In this document: positions 25,301 to 38,800 of the stretch, piece by piece | Layout of the letters: each line of letters begins with the position of its first letter | Position numbering within the stretch: the stretch's first letter is position 1 | Assembly: GCA_021442155.1 (NCBI GenBank) | Contig: CM038222.1 | Span: 58,068,266-58,132,265 of the forward strand | Source: Cymbidium sinense | Lineage: Eukaryota > Streptophyta > Magnoliopsida > Asparagales > Orchidaceae | Reading direction: 5' to 3' | DNA: 64,000 nt | Notes under the pieces: generated by a model | The model's input: only the letters and a program-made list of their open reading frames with translations | The model's database searches: none | Told to the model about the DNA's origin: nothing | Made by a program: the position numbers and the translations under genes

Positions 25301-28300
25301 AATTGTAAGATCCACTTAAACTAAATAAAAATATGAAATAAAATCAACCCAAAATAATTAAACAACTTAAATGAAACCCTCCTCTAAGTTGAACATGTTC
25401 TTCACACTTAGAAAATTTGAACCTAAAGCCATAGTTAAGCATACCACACAAACCTTCATAGCACATACATTAGCCTAAGTCACCACTTCATGCCTTAGGT
25501 TAGGTCGATGCATGGTTTGATGTTTGTTTTATTTTTTGATATATGTTTTATACTAGATATTAGGGTGTATGCTCGTAGAATGAATCATAGGACTCTGTTA
25601 GTCTAACTATTCTTTTCTGCAGGAGATTGTGCTTAAGAGCGCTTATCATAAAAAAAATATAAATACTTTTGCTTGTGTGCTTTATACCCTAAGCATAATC
25701 AATAGGCCAAGTGAACTTAGTCATCCATGTGTGGGGTGATAAGTCCAATATACATGCTTGAGATTTGTGTGATTTATTTTAGTTAACCTTTATTTGCTGT
25801 GTGTGTTAGTTAGATTTCCACTTTCCTTTTCATGTAAATTTGTGCAATTAGGATTTTGGAATGATTGTTATGGGGATTAGGATAAGCATTGATCATAAAA
25901 TCCCATCTTATGCACCATGTGAAGCCTTGGAGCATTTACCTTCCAACCATCCAAAAGAAGGAACCAAAGAAGAAAAGAAGAAAAGAAGAAAGAAGAAATA
26001 AAGCTTGAAGCCCCCCATAACAATGAATTCCCTGCTTAATTGTAATTTAATTCATTTATAATCTGGGTTGTATAAGGGTAAAGCTCGGCTACCCAATTTG
26101 ATATTTTTGAGTTTGTGCGGTGGTGCCCGACCACAACAGCCTTTTATTCTTTTTATGATTAACTTTATAAATTGGTTGATGATTTATTTAGCTTTTGCAT
26201 TAAGTGGCATCTTTTCATAGTTTCTTTCTTACTTTATGTATGGTCTGGATGTGTATTAGGCTCTTTAGGAAAAAATAAATCTTTTACCTAATTTAACAAC
26301 TCAAAATAAAAATTAAACAACTCATAACCTCATCTAAAGCTTAGGTTTAAAATCAAGATAAAAGAATTAGCAACCCCTTAGTTGGATAAGCATTTCTTTT
26401 GTAATATCATGCACAACAGCATCTTATTTCACTCTTGATTTGAGGGCTTCCACCTTTGTCAGAGAAACTTGGCTTGACCTTTGAGAGCTGTGATGGAAAC
26501 TCACATCCTCCTTTCTCACTGATTTTGGCCAATAACCTTCTTTCTCAAGCATTAGTCATATGAATCCTATTAGCCTAAGTCAAAAAAATTATCCAAAATA
26601 AAAATAAAATGAAATTTGAATTGCATTAGATTTAGGTCATTTGAAGCATGTTCCTTTACATGATCTAGTCTCTTTAGGGAGTGAGTTTAAGGATTTAGTC
26701 TCTTTCTAAATGAATAATAGACTAGTTATCTTGCATAAGCATAAAGACTTGCCTACATGTATTTAAAATCATAGGAGAAGTTAGTTGGTGGCCACCCCCA
26801 GACTGTTGTAAGTCCAAGCTGTCGGGTGATTTGTCCTCTCGTGTGGAGGCAAACCAATTACCCATTTTTTACCTTAGATTTAGTTTGTGCTTTCAAGCCT
26901 AGCCAAAGCTCCCTAGATTTTAGTTCTGAGGTTGCTTCTCCTCTTTATGGGCCATAAGTATAATTCCTCACCTCTTAGGCATTTTCATAATCTTTTGTTA
27001 AGGAATCTTAAGTCCTAAATCTCTAATAAAAAATGTAACTCAAACAAACTAAATCAATTTGAAAAATATAAATCCCAACTATAGGATAGTTTGAGAGCTC
27101 AGGTTTTCTAGATCGCCGGCATCTCCTACTTATCTTCCATTTTGGCTCGATAATAACTCCCTCTTTGATCAATCCCGCTTGGTCCTTCAAAATAAAACCA
27201 ATCGATAGTCAGTCATTGAAATTTTCAAAGACAACCATCATTTACCTGAGAGTTTTCCTGGAATCCCCATTCCTTATGATGTAATTAACTATGGGGGCTT
27301 ACCCTTGTAGGGAACTTAACGAACTCGATTTAAAATAAACCCTGCTTTATTTTTTCATGTAAAGTAAGGAAAGAATCTCTGGTACATATGCAGACCCATC
27401 GTCCTTATGAGTCATTATTGAGATGATTGGTTCCATTAAAGGGTAGTGACTTCTACCTCTCAAGATAGTACATTATTTCCTTGATGACGTGCCCTATCTC
27501 CTGAATAAGTACATCGACGGATCTGCATGGCATTCTAAAAAGATGAATTTCTATAGGTCTCCTCTTTCATTTCTCACCAATAGATTTGAAAGGCGACCCC
27601 CCTTATAGGAATTTATTCTCCACACCACCCCTAGGCAGTTGTAAGTCCAATAGTCGGGTGATTTATCCTCTCTTGTGGAGGTAAACTAAAGATCTATTTT
27701 TGTCTTAGATTTAAGTTGTGCTTTTGGCCCTCGCCAAACTCCCTAGATTTAGGTTCTGAGATCGTTTTTTCCCTTTGCGGGCTATAAGTATAAATCCTCA
27801 CCTCTTAGGCATTTCCATAACTTTGTACCATGGAATTGTAAGCCCTAGCATTCTAATGAAAATTTAACTCAAACACATTAATTCAATTTCAAAAATGTAA
27901 ATCCCAACCATAGGGTAGTTTGGGATGCTTACTGGGCTTCCAAGTATCTTCAACATCCCCTACTTGTTTTCATTTAGCTTCAATAATAACTTCTTCCTCT
28001 TGATCGATCTCACTTGATTTTCTAAAAATAAACCAATCGATTGATAGTCTTACTTTTTTGAAATCTATGGAGACAACAATCATTTACCTTAATCGAGAGT
28101 ATTCTTAAGGAATCTCATTCCTTAAGATATAATTAACTATGGGGGCTTGCCTCTATAGGGAACTTAATGAACCCGGTTTAAAATAAACTCTACTTTACTT
28201 TTCCATATAAAATAGGAGAAAAATCTCTGGTACATATGCAGACACATTGTCCTTAGAAGTCCTTATTGAGGTGATTAGGTCCATTGTAGAGTGGTGACTT

Positions 28301-28400
28301 TTATCTTTCGAAATAGTACACCTCTCCTCAATGTCGTACCCGATCACCCTAGTAAGAACATCTACGGATCTACGTGATATCCAAATACAAAAGAGTATAT
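25301..28400 (-). mobile_element. Retroelement non-coding internal region, reverse, partly duplicated
   Basis: The minus strand of 27,600-25,300 matches forward 7,430-9,700. A second, more diverged copy of the 7,565-8,230 part lies at 28,340-27,630, so the segment is tandemly duplicated here. The purine tract GAAGAAAAGAAGAAAAGAAG (about 25,970-25,995) is the complement of the tract at 9,001-9,070. No pol sequence is recognisable. Confidence 0.55.
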
Positions 28401-29010
28401 TTATATCTTCATTTTATTCCACATAGATTGAAGATGGAAGTATACATCATAGAAGATGAAAATTTTTCACCACAAGCTCCTTATTGGATCGAGAAGACTA
28501 GCTTTTAGTATGATATGAAAAATGTCCAGAATATTTCTAGTGATGCTGCTAAGGATATATTCTGTGACAATTGGTATGCTACTTGAAGCATAAAATACTT
28601 TAATTGAAGCGAATCTCTTGAAGTGTTTAAGCTTGTGTTTTCTTGTAGTTTTACATTCTATATGTATTTTTCTGTTAATTTTTGTTTTAGTTTAGGAGAT
28701 AAATATAGAATGAAAATAAGGGAATCTTTTCATGAAGTTCTCCCTAGGAGTCCACTTTTTTTCTAGGAGTTGGTACAAAACCTTATACTTCTTTAAACTT
28801 TAATTACTTCTTGCTTTAAATTTGAACTTTTCTCAGTAATTTGTTTTTATGTTCAAAGGTTAGAACTCCAAGTAAAATCTTCTCATGGACAAGAATATAA
28901 ACTTGTCAACTTTCAGAGTAAGTATAAATTTGCAGTTCTATGAATGAATTTATAATTTATAACATTTTGTTTACTGAAAATTTGAATCATTCTCTTACTA
29001 AACAGTTGAT
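28401..29010. other. AT-rich interval, nothing recognised
   Basis: There is no open frame of note, no match to the neighbouring repeats and no RNA gene that I can see. Confidence 0.4.
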
Positions 29011-29368
29011 ACAAATTAATCTTCCAACCTGTTCATGATGCGGCTAATGTTCGGCGCCATCTGCCTCAAGAGAAACGAAATCTCCCAGCTGCTCATTTAA
29101 CCGACATGCCTCCATTGCCATCGCAGCTCGTGAGACTGATTCTTTTCCTGCTGTTCGAAGCTTGAGCGGTCATAGAAATAGAACAACTTCTTCGACAGAT
29201 ACTCTTTCACCAGTACCTGTTCAAAGCGGTGCATCTGGTGAACATGATGATAAATCTGCAAGCAAAAGCTGGGAAAAGTGGATATATATAGTGGTTCTTT
29301 TCCTGCTGTTAGTTTTTTTTTTGTTGTTTTTTCATTAAATTTCACTTCAGGTTGGAAGATTAATTTGT
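29011..29368. mobile_element. 358-bp element with perfect 21-bp terminal inverted repeats enclosing exon-like sequence
   Basis: Positions 29,011-29,031 and 29,348-29,368 are perfect inverted complements over 21 bases (core CAAATTAATCTTCCAACCTG). I see no clear target-site duplication. Inside, one forward frame stays open from about 29,055 to beyond 29,290 and reads as a low-complexity, Ser/Thr-rich protein segment (for example ARETDSFPAVRSLSGHRNRT). It has no start codon and no recognised family. The composition is more GC-rich and exon-like than the surroundings. It may be a gene fragment carried by a small DNA transposon or a fold-back element; both are inference. An 82-residue minus-strand frame (29,097-29,345) overlaps it and is probably a shadow. 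Confidence 0.5.
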
Positions 29369-29445
29369 TTGTGGACTTTATTTTAGTGTTAATGATTCGA
29401 TATGCATTTAAATATTAGACTGATTTATCATATAGAATGGTCTAA

Positions 29446-29535
29446 AACCTGTGCTCAAATAGAGACCATTATGTCTTCTGGGATGCTTTTCACCCAACGG
29501 AGAAAGCAAATTTCATCATTGCAGCCATTTCATGA
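29446..29535 (+). pseudogene. Last-exon fragment of a GDSL esterase/lipase
   Basis: The forward frame from 29,446 reads NLCSNRDHYVFWDAFHPTEK and then ANFIIAAIS before a TGA at 29,533-29,535. This is the C-terminal block V of plant GDSL lipases, with the catalytic Asp and His in the DxFHPTEKAN motif. The upstream catalytic Ser block, the Gly and Asn blocks and a plausible splice acceptor close by are not visible. I therefore call it a stranded fragment, 30 residues out of a usual length of about 350-380. An intact gene would need exons within the preceding 10 kb, which is repeat DNA. Confidence 0.75.
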
Positions 29536-31955
29536 CTGGTTCTGGTTTGTAAACTTTTTCTGTTGATTTATACACAACAAGCATTATCTCTAAATTCTTT
29601 ATTATTGATATACAACATAATAATAGAAATTTATTGTAGTAAGCTGCTGCAAAGTGATACTCAAACACATTGATAGAGTTGAATATTATAATAACTAAAA
29701 TTCAGGGGTACATTGATGAGTATAATATTACGACAATCGATGTTAATCACACATTGCTAATATATATTAGCACTTCTTAGCACCACACACTTCACTCACA
29801 CATATTAAGATAAACATATGAAAAGTACAGTAGACCAATAACAACTCCAACAAAAAAATTTATAAGAGTTAATATGAGAAAAAAAGGAAAAACACTTACA
29901 AAACTTATTTAAGTAAGTTGAAAGCCCTCCCAAAGTTTGAACTAAAATCCTTCCCCCTCTTTCTTAAGTGCTCTAAACTCAAGCAAGTGCTCTCTCTTAT
30001 AAAATTTATAGGGATTGGAGGAAGCAATGTGAGACCCACTCTTAAAAAAAAACTAATTCCATGAAAAAATGAGTTCACATTCTTGTAAACTCCTCAAAAT
30101 TAAACAAGCTTTAATTGAAATTTGAGGAGGCTAATATTAAACTCAAAAGCTTAAATTGAAGCGGTAAAGTGAGTTCTCTTTTCTCCAAACTTCTCAAATC
30201 TAAATAAGCTTTAATTGAAGCTTGGGAAGGAAAATACCAAACTCATAAGAGACTTACAATAAATTTGAAGTCTAGTTTTCAAATAAATATGGGATTTGAT
30301 ATGGAGTTAAGGATAAATTCATATTAGATTTGAACTCTTCGTATGTGAGCAAAACTTCTCTTTGGATATTCAAAGTGTTAAATTCATGAACAAATAATCA
30401 ATATGAATAAAATCAATTAAATGTTTAAATAATCACATTCAACATCAAGTGAAGTGAGAATTTCAATTGAATACCAAAGGACAAACGATTGGTGGTAAAT
30501 TCAAATGTTTAATTCCAAAATTGAAAATAAAAGTGTGTAAGTAATTTGATAACTTTCTTACAAGCACAAGTTCAATTAGGCAACTCATGAGCAACCATGA
30601 ATGTAGCCTTTAAAAGATCATTTGGAGCTTGCATTTAAAGTTGATTTTGAAGCACTTGTGATATATCTATTGCTTATCTTCAAAATTAATGAAATCTACA
30701 AAATGACTTATAAAGTGGCTTTCTAATTAACAAGTAAATTATGTTCTAATTCATATTGAATAAATTTGAAATCAAATTGGAGAAATATAAATAAGACTCA
30801 CAACAAACTGAGAAGCTCGCCAATAAGTCTTATTGAATGCATATATTATAGTATCTCGATTTAAATGAATTAAAGAATGCTTCAATTGAATTTAAGGTTG
30901 TAGCATATGGAATCTACAATATGTCTGAATGTCTACTTTCAAGTAATAGTAGAACCAAAATGCAACTTTCTCAACACTTAGTCACAAAATTAGGATGTGA
31001 ATATAGTGGTGAATCGAGCCGCTCACACCTAACTTCGTCCTTAACTTTTGACTTTGCTTTTGCTTCCGCCTTGTGATGCCACCGGATCTGCAATTCTTCA
31101 TACAAGCAGACAAAATGAGATACTAAATTAAATGCTACACTAATTATGGCGCTTCTTTCAATCCAAAAATTATGGAATTTAATTCTAATTATAATTTTCA
31201 AAGTCAATGACTTCATTAATTATATGAAATTATCTAAACTATAAATACCTGCATGTGCTTGGACATGAAAATTTAAAGTGCAAATTTTGATGTCTAAAAA
31301 GGGTGCGTAGGCCAAGTTGGAATTAAATAAAAATATGAAATTAATCTTAAGATTTAGAAATAAAATTACCTGAATTGTTAAACAACCGAACACACTCTGA
31401 ATACTTAAATTTGTCGAGATGCTTTCCGCTCTTGAGACCGTCCAAAAATCAACCTAAAATAAATTATTAAATTTCAACTTATTAAAATATGAAGAAGGTG
31501 ACTTAATGCTTCCGCAATTATGTTTAAAGAAAAACTCATAAAGGTAAAAGTCAAAAAGTGGCATGTTCACTCAATCAATCTAAGCAGGGTTGGTCCCGGT
31601 CTGGAACCAACGCCCATCGAAATTATTGTTCTGGAAAATGGCTTCCTGATCACGGAATGCAACATAAGTTGTAAAGATCAAGACAGGCAAAAGACGTATC
31701 TGGTGTTCCTACAAACACACTATTTTTTTTTGAATATATAACCTAAGGATCCTTCTACATTGATTGACTACCTCCTCACCACAAGACTGTGGACCGGCCG
31801 ACATAATTTGATGACGAGCATCATCATTCCCCCAATCATCCGCTTTAAGCGAAAATGATAAATTTCATAAACCCCAAATTTTAAACTCCACATGCTGCTA
31901 TCATACACTACGCATTTAGCGATCTAATGACTTGCCTTAATCGAAAGTTCTCTCT
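29536..31955. other. AT-rich gene-poor interval
   Basis: The stretch holds only short open frames without recognisable products (30,971-31,216 minus; 31,520-31,741 plus). I see no promoter-exon structure, no RNA gene and no clear transposon ends. Confidence 0.4.
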
Positions 31956-32170
31956 CACTTATTGGGAGGGGTAATTAACTATAGGGGCTTGTGCTTATAG
32001 GAAACCTGAAATCAAATCTAAAGTCCTCACAAAATGAGGGTGAAATCTCTGGGTAGTGTCTTATCTACTATTTTATCTTCCCTCTGAAAATTACACTGAC
32101 ATATAAAATCATACTCTCTTCATTTACGAGAGGTCGATGGCGAATTTTCGGAGCCCACAACAACTTAACT
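31956..32170 (-). mobile_element. Diverged fragment of the retroelement internal region
   Basis: The sequence GTAATTAACTATAGGGGCTT near 31,970 and the following 'gaaatctctgg' word match, in the same order, the blocks at 27,280-27,390 and 28,130-28,230. These are reverse complements of 7,640-7,745. It is a third, older copy of that segment, now just upstream of the dehydrogenase gene. Confidence 0.45.
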
Positions 32171-32589
32171 AAAAAATGAACATTAACGTAGTCTATAAGG
32201 GAAAAGGATCGAACACCTGTTGTGCAACTAAATAGACTAGGAATTCTTTAGAAAACACTTTTATGCATCTCGACCTAGTACTCCCGCACGAGTATTGCAA
32301 ATGTGGAATGAGGGTTTTGAAGTTTGCCTTCAACTCCTTCACGAGGTTGTGACAAAAGTTCAAACTGTGTGGGTCAAACCCTAGAGCAGTGAGGAGGTGC
32401 GAAGATGAGTTGTGAGGTGGTCACTCAGGCAAAGTCATAGAAGAGGTCCGAGTTCGACCTTGTTGGAGAGGAGCGTTGATGTAAGAGGAAGTTTTGTACA
32501 CGAGATGAGGAGATCACACGAGTTTGTTATGAATAAATGAAAAGTTACAGAGCTTTTGAGAGCAGACGGAAAGTAGTATTTATATTGTA

Positions 32590-32690
32590 TTAAAATATTT
32601 TAGGTGTTAAATTTATAAAATAGTGAGTTTAAGTGTTAAATATATAAATAGTAAAAATTGATGTAATATGTATGTAAATCCCCCAAATTT
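32590..32690. mobile_element. Partial copy of the ATTTACATACATA-ended MITE
   Basis: The right terminus TATGTATGTAAATC (about 32,668-32,681) and the preceding AT-rich body match the MITE family found complete at 43,168-43,379. The left terminus is absent. It lies about 140 bases upstream of the dehydrogenase start codon, in the probable promoter or 5' leader. Confidence 0.5.
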
Positions 32691-32820
32691 TATTCATAAA
32701 TATGATAGATGTGTTAGATTATTTGCTTCATGGGCCCCATAGACCGGCTAGAACGTATCCATTTCTTTTCGGCGGGATGTGATTACCTTAACTCTCACCC
32801 ACCATCTACGGCCATCAACT

Positions 32821-35800
32821 ATGACGGCAGCGCTGGACGCGATCGGAGTGATCGGCGGCGGTCAGATGGGCTCAGGCATTGCCCAGCTCGCTGCCGTCTC
32901 CGGCTTCGCTGTCTGGCTCCATGACTCGGATGCTGGTGCCCTTCACCGGGCGTCGGAGGGCATCGGCGCCGCCATCCGGAGACTCATATCAAAGGGGCAA
33001 CTCTCTCAGGTGATTTTGCCTCTTCTCCCGTCCTATTTCTAGCGTCATGTTGGAATCTTTCTACTTTTTTTTGGGTATAAGTTGTGTTGGTATTTTATTT
33101 TGATTGTTTCTCGCAGTGTGATGTTATTTTGTTCGTGGGATGGGTTTGAAAGGATCTGGATTCTTAACTTTTTGGTGCACTGAATTTGAATTTTGTTGAT
33201 TGAGAAGCTCAACGAAATTCAGTAGCTATTGTGTTCCGCTGGATCTACCTGGGTGTTAGCAACAGAACATTCTTGCCGTCCCCGATGAAATCCAACTTGA
33301 TATCAGCACGGAAATTCAGCTTGGCATTAGTGATGACTGTTGAAGGCCGACTTAGCGTCAAAGTCTTGGCTTCAACAATAATTGTGTAGTCACGAATGTA
33401 TGGGCTGTACGAATTGCACCTATATGAGCTCCACCCAATAAAAATGTTGTTGATTTGTATCTTTTCTGTAAAGCCTCGTTTCTGTCATTAAGTCTTTTAG
33501 GGGAGCCTCGTGATCAGGAGTAATTTCATATACTAGGCATGCCAATACAGAACCTAGCAATGATGGATTGAAAAATAAGTTTTGATGAATAGTAAGTATA
33601 TAATTCGTTGAAAGTAAAATTGTGAAAAATTGAATTAAGTGTTTTGAACATGTCCTCAGAAGGATTGAAAAAAAACTTTCATGAGATAAGTGTTGGCTTT
33701 GATTTTAGTTGACTTATTTGAACGGTTTAGTTGACACACTGATATACCCTTCATCAGTCTACTTGAATCTAACTTAGGCTAATTCTTTCCATTTTCTCTA
33801 AATTAGTTTGATTTTATCTTGATCAAACTAATTTGGGTCACTTGGTTTTAATCGATGGCATGACATCTTAGAATTGTCGACTTAGATCTCCTCTCCATCC
33901 CTTTGCTGATAGCTCGACAGTCTAGAGTTTTCGTGTTGGCCTTTTGCTAGTTGGCTCAGATTACTTTGTAGTAAGCTTCTTCTTTGGACTTAGTCCTATA
34001 AGAAGTCATGTTCTCAATGTCTCTTGACACATTGTCGATAGCTCGACACGTCAAATTGTCACTTTTATACCCTCTTTATGACATGCTCATGCCTTGGCCT
34101 TATCGCCAGCTCAACATCTCATTGACACTCGTTGATAATTTGATACTATTAAGATGTCAGGTTATCGACTTGTTTGTCTTAATGGTCTATCAACTTCGTC
34201 TTGACCTTACCGAGCTCTTCCTCAATGAATTTAGTTCCTTTCTTTGAAAATGATGACATCTCCCTCGCTTTTCGACAAATTGTGGACTTTATCATACCCT
34301 ACTTGTTAATGACTTATATTCTTATCCCTGACCTATAGCTCAACATTTTATAGTTGTTGGCTTGCTGATATATTTCTCTTAGCTTTGTTGATTTTTCTTC
34401 TTTACTTGGGAAAACAACTTGCCCTCTTGTGGATAGCTTGACAAATTAGAGTTGTTAGGATTGCATGCCCTTCTTGATGCTTTTGTCGAGATCCTTCTCA
34501 GCACTTGCCATCCTCCCCTTGTTGTCAACTAAGCATATGGAGTTGACCGGTAGGCTTTTGTTGGGTGATGTCAAAGCATGCCATCAGTTGGCATAATATT
34601 CTTAACAATGTTAGACCATTGCTTGACAAGCCTCTTTCTATTTAGAATTGACTATTACCTCGGATACTATCCAATGATAAACTTTCACAGGGATTCATTT
34701 TGTCACTTGTCACATCACAGGGTAATTTGCACCAATCGCCACCTCTTCTTCCAATTTCTTAGTTGTGCAAATGAGAAAGTATTTTTTTTGCGCTAATATC
34801 CTTCCTCTAGATGTCACCTTTCACCCCAAGATGCTACTAACTCTTCTTGTTAGAGTGCACCTCCTACAAAAGGGAGAGGATGACACCTCCTTTTAGTTTT
34901 GATGAAGGACAACTCATATTATTCTAATATACGTTAATGAGTTTTATGCTATATTTAGAGAACATGTGTTTTTTCCTAAAGAAGAGTATTGTTTAAGATT
35001 TAAAATGGACTTAATGCAGTTTCTCCATGTAGACTTTTAAATTTTGACTTTAATGTGTGGAGAAAATGAAACATTCTTTTCGAGTTATAAATCATAGAAG
35101 ATGAAAAGTCAAGAAGATGAAGAACAAGCATAAAAAATTTAAATCATCACTTTATATATTCAAAGAATCTATCATATAAAAGTCCCTCATTATCTTTTCA
35201 AAATTTATGCTTTAAACTTTTATAAATACTCTTGTGATGGAATGAATTGATATATTGAGTTTATGTTGATTTACTTGCTCTATTAACAATATAATGAGTA
35301 ATAATTGATGGCCTTCTCCTAGAGGACTTGGTGGTCTTTCCATGAGAATGACATTTGAAATTTTCTCTCTTAAATCATCCATCAATTTACTATAAGAACA
35401 AATGGTCTTGAGTGTATTGTTGCTTATGAGATGAATTTGATGATTCTTCTTGTTGGACTTCTTTGATAAGATAGTTCTTTCATGCATCATATTTTCTTGA
35501 TCTTAGTTCTTTTTCAAATTTCCTTTTTTCTCATTGCATTTCATTATCAAGTTCTCAAAATTTGCATGTTTGTTTTCAAAGTGTTAAGAGGCTTGATGTT
35601 GTTTATGTTGGTCCTCTCTGGGATCCAACTCTCTTTGAAGCACTTGGTAGAAATTTGAATTCAATGATCTTATCGTTATGTTGAGTGGTTATTTTATACC
35701 TTAGTTCTTTTCTTTTGTTGCATGTTTTTTAATTCAATTTGTTGCATTTGTATATTTACTTTCTTAGCTTTGTAATATCATATTTGCTTGTTATATTTGC

Positions 35801-38800
35801 ATTTTAAGTTTCTTTTCTTCATTATCAACGCTTAAATTCTAGTTGCTGCAGAATTATTTATATTATCTTGATATATTTTATAAGTTGTTCTTTATATTTA
35901 GAAAAATGTAATTTTATATTGAGGAAATTATAATTGAACGTTTGGAGTAAAATTAAAATAACTTCTCTATGAGTTCTCTTAAATTTGTTCTTTAATGAGT
36001 GCAGAAGATGAAACATCATTTTTTATACATGAAACATAGAAAATGAAAAGTTTATAAGATAAAGAATATGTGGCATGTATTCAAATCACTTTATGTATTC
36101 AAACAACTTATTGTATTAGGGGCCCTTTTTATTTTTTTGAAATTTATATTCTATTCTTCTATAAATACCATTGCAATGGAATAAAATAATATATTGAGTT
36201 GATGTTGGCTTGCTTGCTTGATTTGTAATAAAATAAGAGTTGGTAGTCTTCTCTTTACGAGAGACTTGATGGTCCATCCAGTAAAATAATATTTAGAATT
36301 TTCCCTCTTACATTCTCTATCAAGACTTTTGAGATGCCTGGTTTGATGCTCCTAAGTTTCAAATGCCTAACTCAGCATGCTAGTTTTCTGAACGACAAGT
36401 TCCACAATTTACGTCCAATTCTATTCTTTGTACTACCAACTTTAGGAAGAGAAACTTCAAAAAAGATAATCAATCAATTCTGAAAATCTCTTAGCATTAT
36501 GCTTCTCATCGAATGTAAGTACACAATTGTGATTTTTATGATAGTGGTGGTGTGTTGATCTAGAATCATAGCTTGCACAATGTTGTTTAAATTACTTAAT
36601 GTTTTGATTAACGAAGTCAAGGTGCCATGCTTTTAGTAAACATAATTATTCAAACTAATTTGATTTTGGACTTCTTAAGGTGTAGGGTTTTCTAATGCAA
36701 ACCTAAGATAAATTGCATAAGGAAGTATAATAGAGAAATCATAATTCACAAATTTTCAGCTATTAATTTAAGGGAAAGAATTTTTTTTTATGAAACTTTA
36801 GAAAATATAGTTCATTCATTCTAAACAATGATGTGAAAGCCCCAAAATCTAAAATTCCACAAAAAATTTGAGTATGAATGTAAAATTTTATAATAATTAA
36901 GATTTGTGCAGAAAAAGAGAACATTGATGTATATCAAACTTGATAAAATCTCAATCATGTATCCAAATCAATAACTAAATAGCTTTTTAAGAATTATATA
37001 TAACATCAATTGGATGATTCAGATCTCACGCTGGTACAAAGGAGAATCGCCCCTTAGAAGTTGCCTTCAAACTTGCAAGCACTCAAAGAATCTACATCCA
37101 ATGATGCAAAAAAATTGAGATGAACAAAACTTATGTTCAACTAGTCAATATTGTTTTACATGCTTCAAGGGTTTTTATTTATAGCTTAAAGACCCAAATA
37201 TGTGATTTTGAGATTCAGGAATTTGGGTTTCAGTAGAACTCTTCTTGTCTGGTCAGTATAAGTGGTATCGATTATATTTTGATGTCCCTATAATCAAATT
37301 CTAATATAGTTGGGAAAATTCCTTTTATCTTATTGAAAAAAAAAGCGGATGATGTCCACTACCTTCACTTGAAGTATTATGTGACATGTTTACTTGATGA
37401 GAAGTTGAAGTTTTTTTTAAACAATTTAAGGGGCCGTTTGGTTGGCTCAATTTAAAATGAAGTGCAAAAGAAATGCAATGAAAAGTGGAGTAATATATTT
37501 GGATTATTTTTAAGTTGTTTGGTTGAAATAAATATAAATGTAATAGTTTATTTTTTCTTGTTTGGTAAATCTAGGTAAATGCATTGTAAAAAATCAGTGG
37601 CTCAAATGATGGTGTCGGTGACAACAAGTGACGGTGGACAAGTGGCTACAGCCACAACAAGGGACGATAAAGAATAGGCAACTGTCGATGGCGGGCAGCT
37701 AACAATTAGTGATGAGCGTCCGGCTTACAGCAAAGAATATGCAGCTTTGAAAATTTCTCATTTTAAATGAATTCAAATACATTAAAATCGAACTAGGTGA
37801 TAAATTTGAAATTCATTGATGAAATTCACTGCATTTGAAATACAATAGACCGAACACTTGAATTTTCAAAATGCATGTATTTTGTTTACTTTATAGTACA
37901 AATATATCGTACAAAAAAAACCCTAAGCAGACATCTTTTTCCACCAGATAGTTCGCATACAAATTCCTTATCGGTTGATAACCTCCTATTGTTGATTGTG
38001 TATTAAAAAAATCAGGTTTCTTTGAAAGAGGATCATAATAGACTCAAGTGACCTTCCTTTTGCTTAGGAATATCATGTGAAACTTTAGTTAAGATATCTA
38101 ATTCTTGTGTAACTGTTTCGATGTTACCTGCTGAAGTTCTTTTTTTTTCCCTGTTTTACTTTCGTCTTTGCAGGCAGCTGGTACTGATGCTTTAAACCGT
38201 CTGACATATACATCGCATCTGGATGATTTTAGGCACGCAGATGTTATAATTGAAGCCATCATTGAGTCCGAAGATGCCAAGAAGAAGCTGTTTTCTGATC
38301 TTGATAAGTTAGCCAAACCTTCTGCAATTTTGGCCTCCAATACTAGTTCAATCTCCATCACTCGCCTTGCTTCTGCAACTAGCCGTCCTTCACAGGTCAG
38401 CCTCCCCAGCTTTAAGACACAAATATGTACATTACATGCAAAACGTATACCTAGTTGTATGCTTGCTTCACTTAAATCCTTGTAAACTAATTTTTAAATA
38501 ACAGATTTGCTATCAATTTTTAAGCCTTTGAAGGTATTTAAGAGTGAAAAAGATGATCTTAATCTAGTTTTAAGTTAATTTTTTATTGTAATATGTGGCA
38601 ATGTAGAATAATGAAGAAAAAAATTATGATGACCCAAGGCTGGTAGGATAAAGACAAGATATAAAATATTTTATATGGTTGGAAGTCCAAGTGTTATGTA
38701 AATTTTAACTGTTTTAAGTATGCTAAATTTATTGTAGAAGTATATGGATACAGATGATGGTATAACTTCAAGCGTTAAAGTTGAATGTTCTAAAAAAGAG

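Noticed and set aside
29097..29345. 82-residue minus-strand frame
   Set aside because: It overlaps the more protein-like forward frame within the 358-bp element and includes a poly(A)-derived lysine run.
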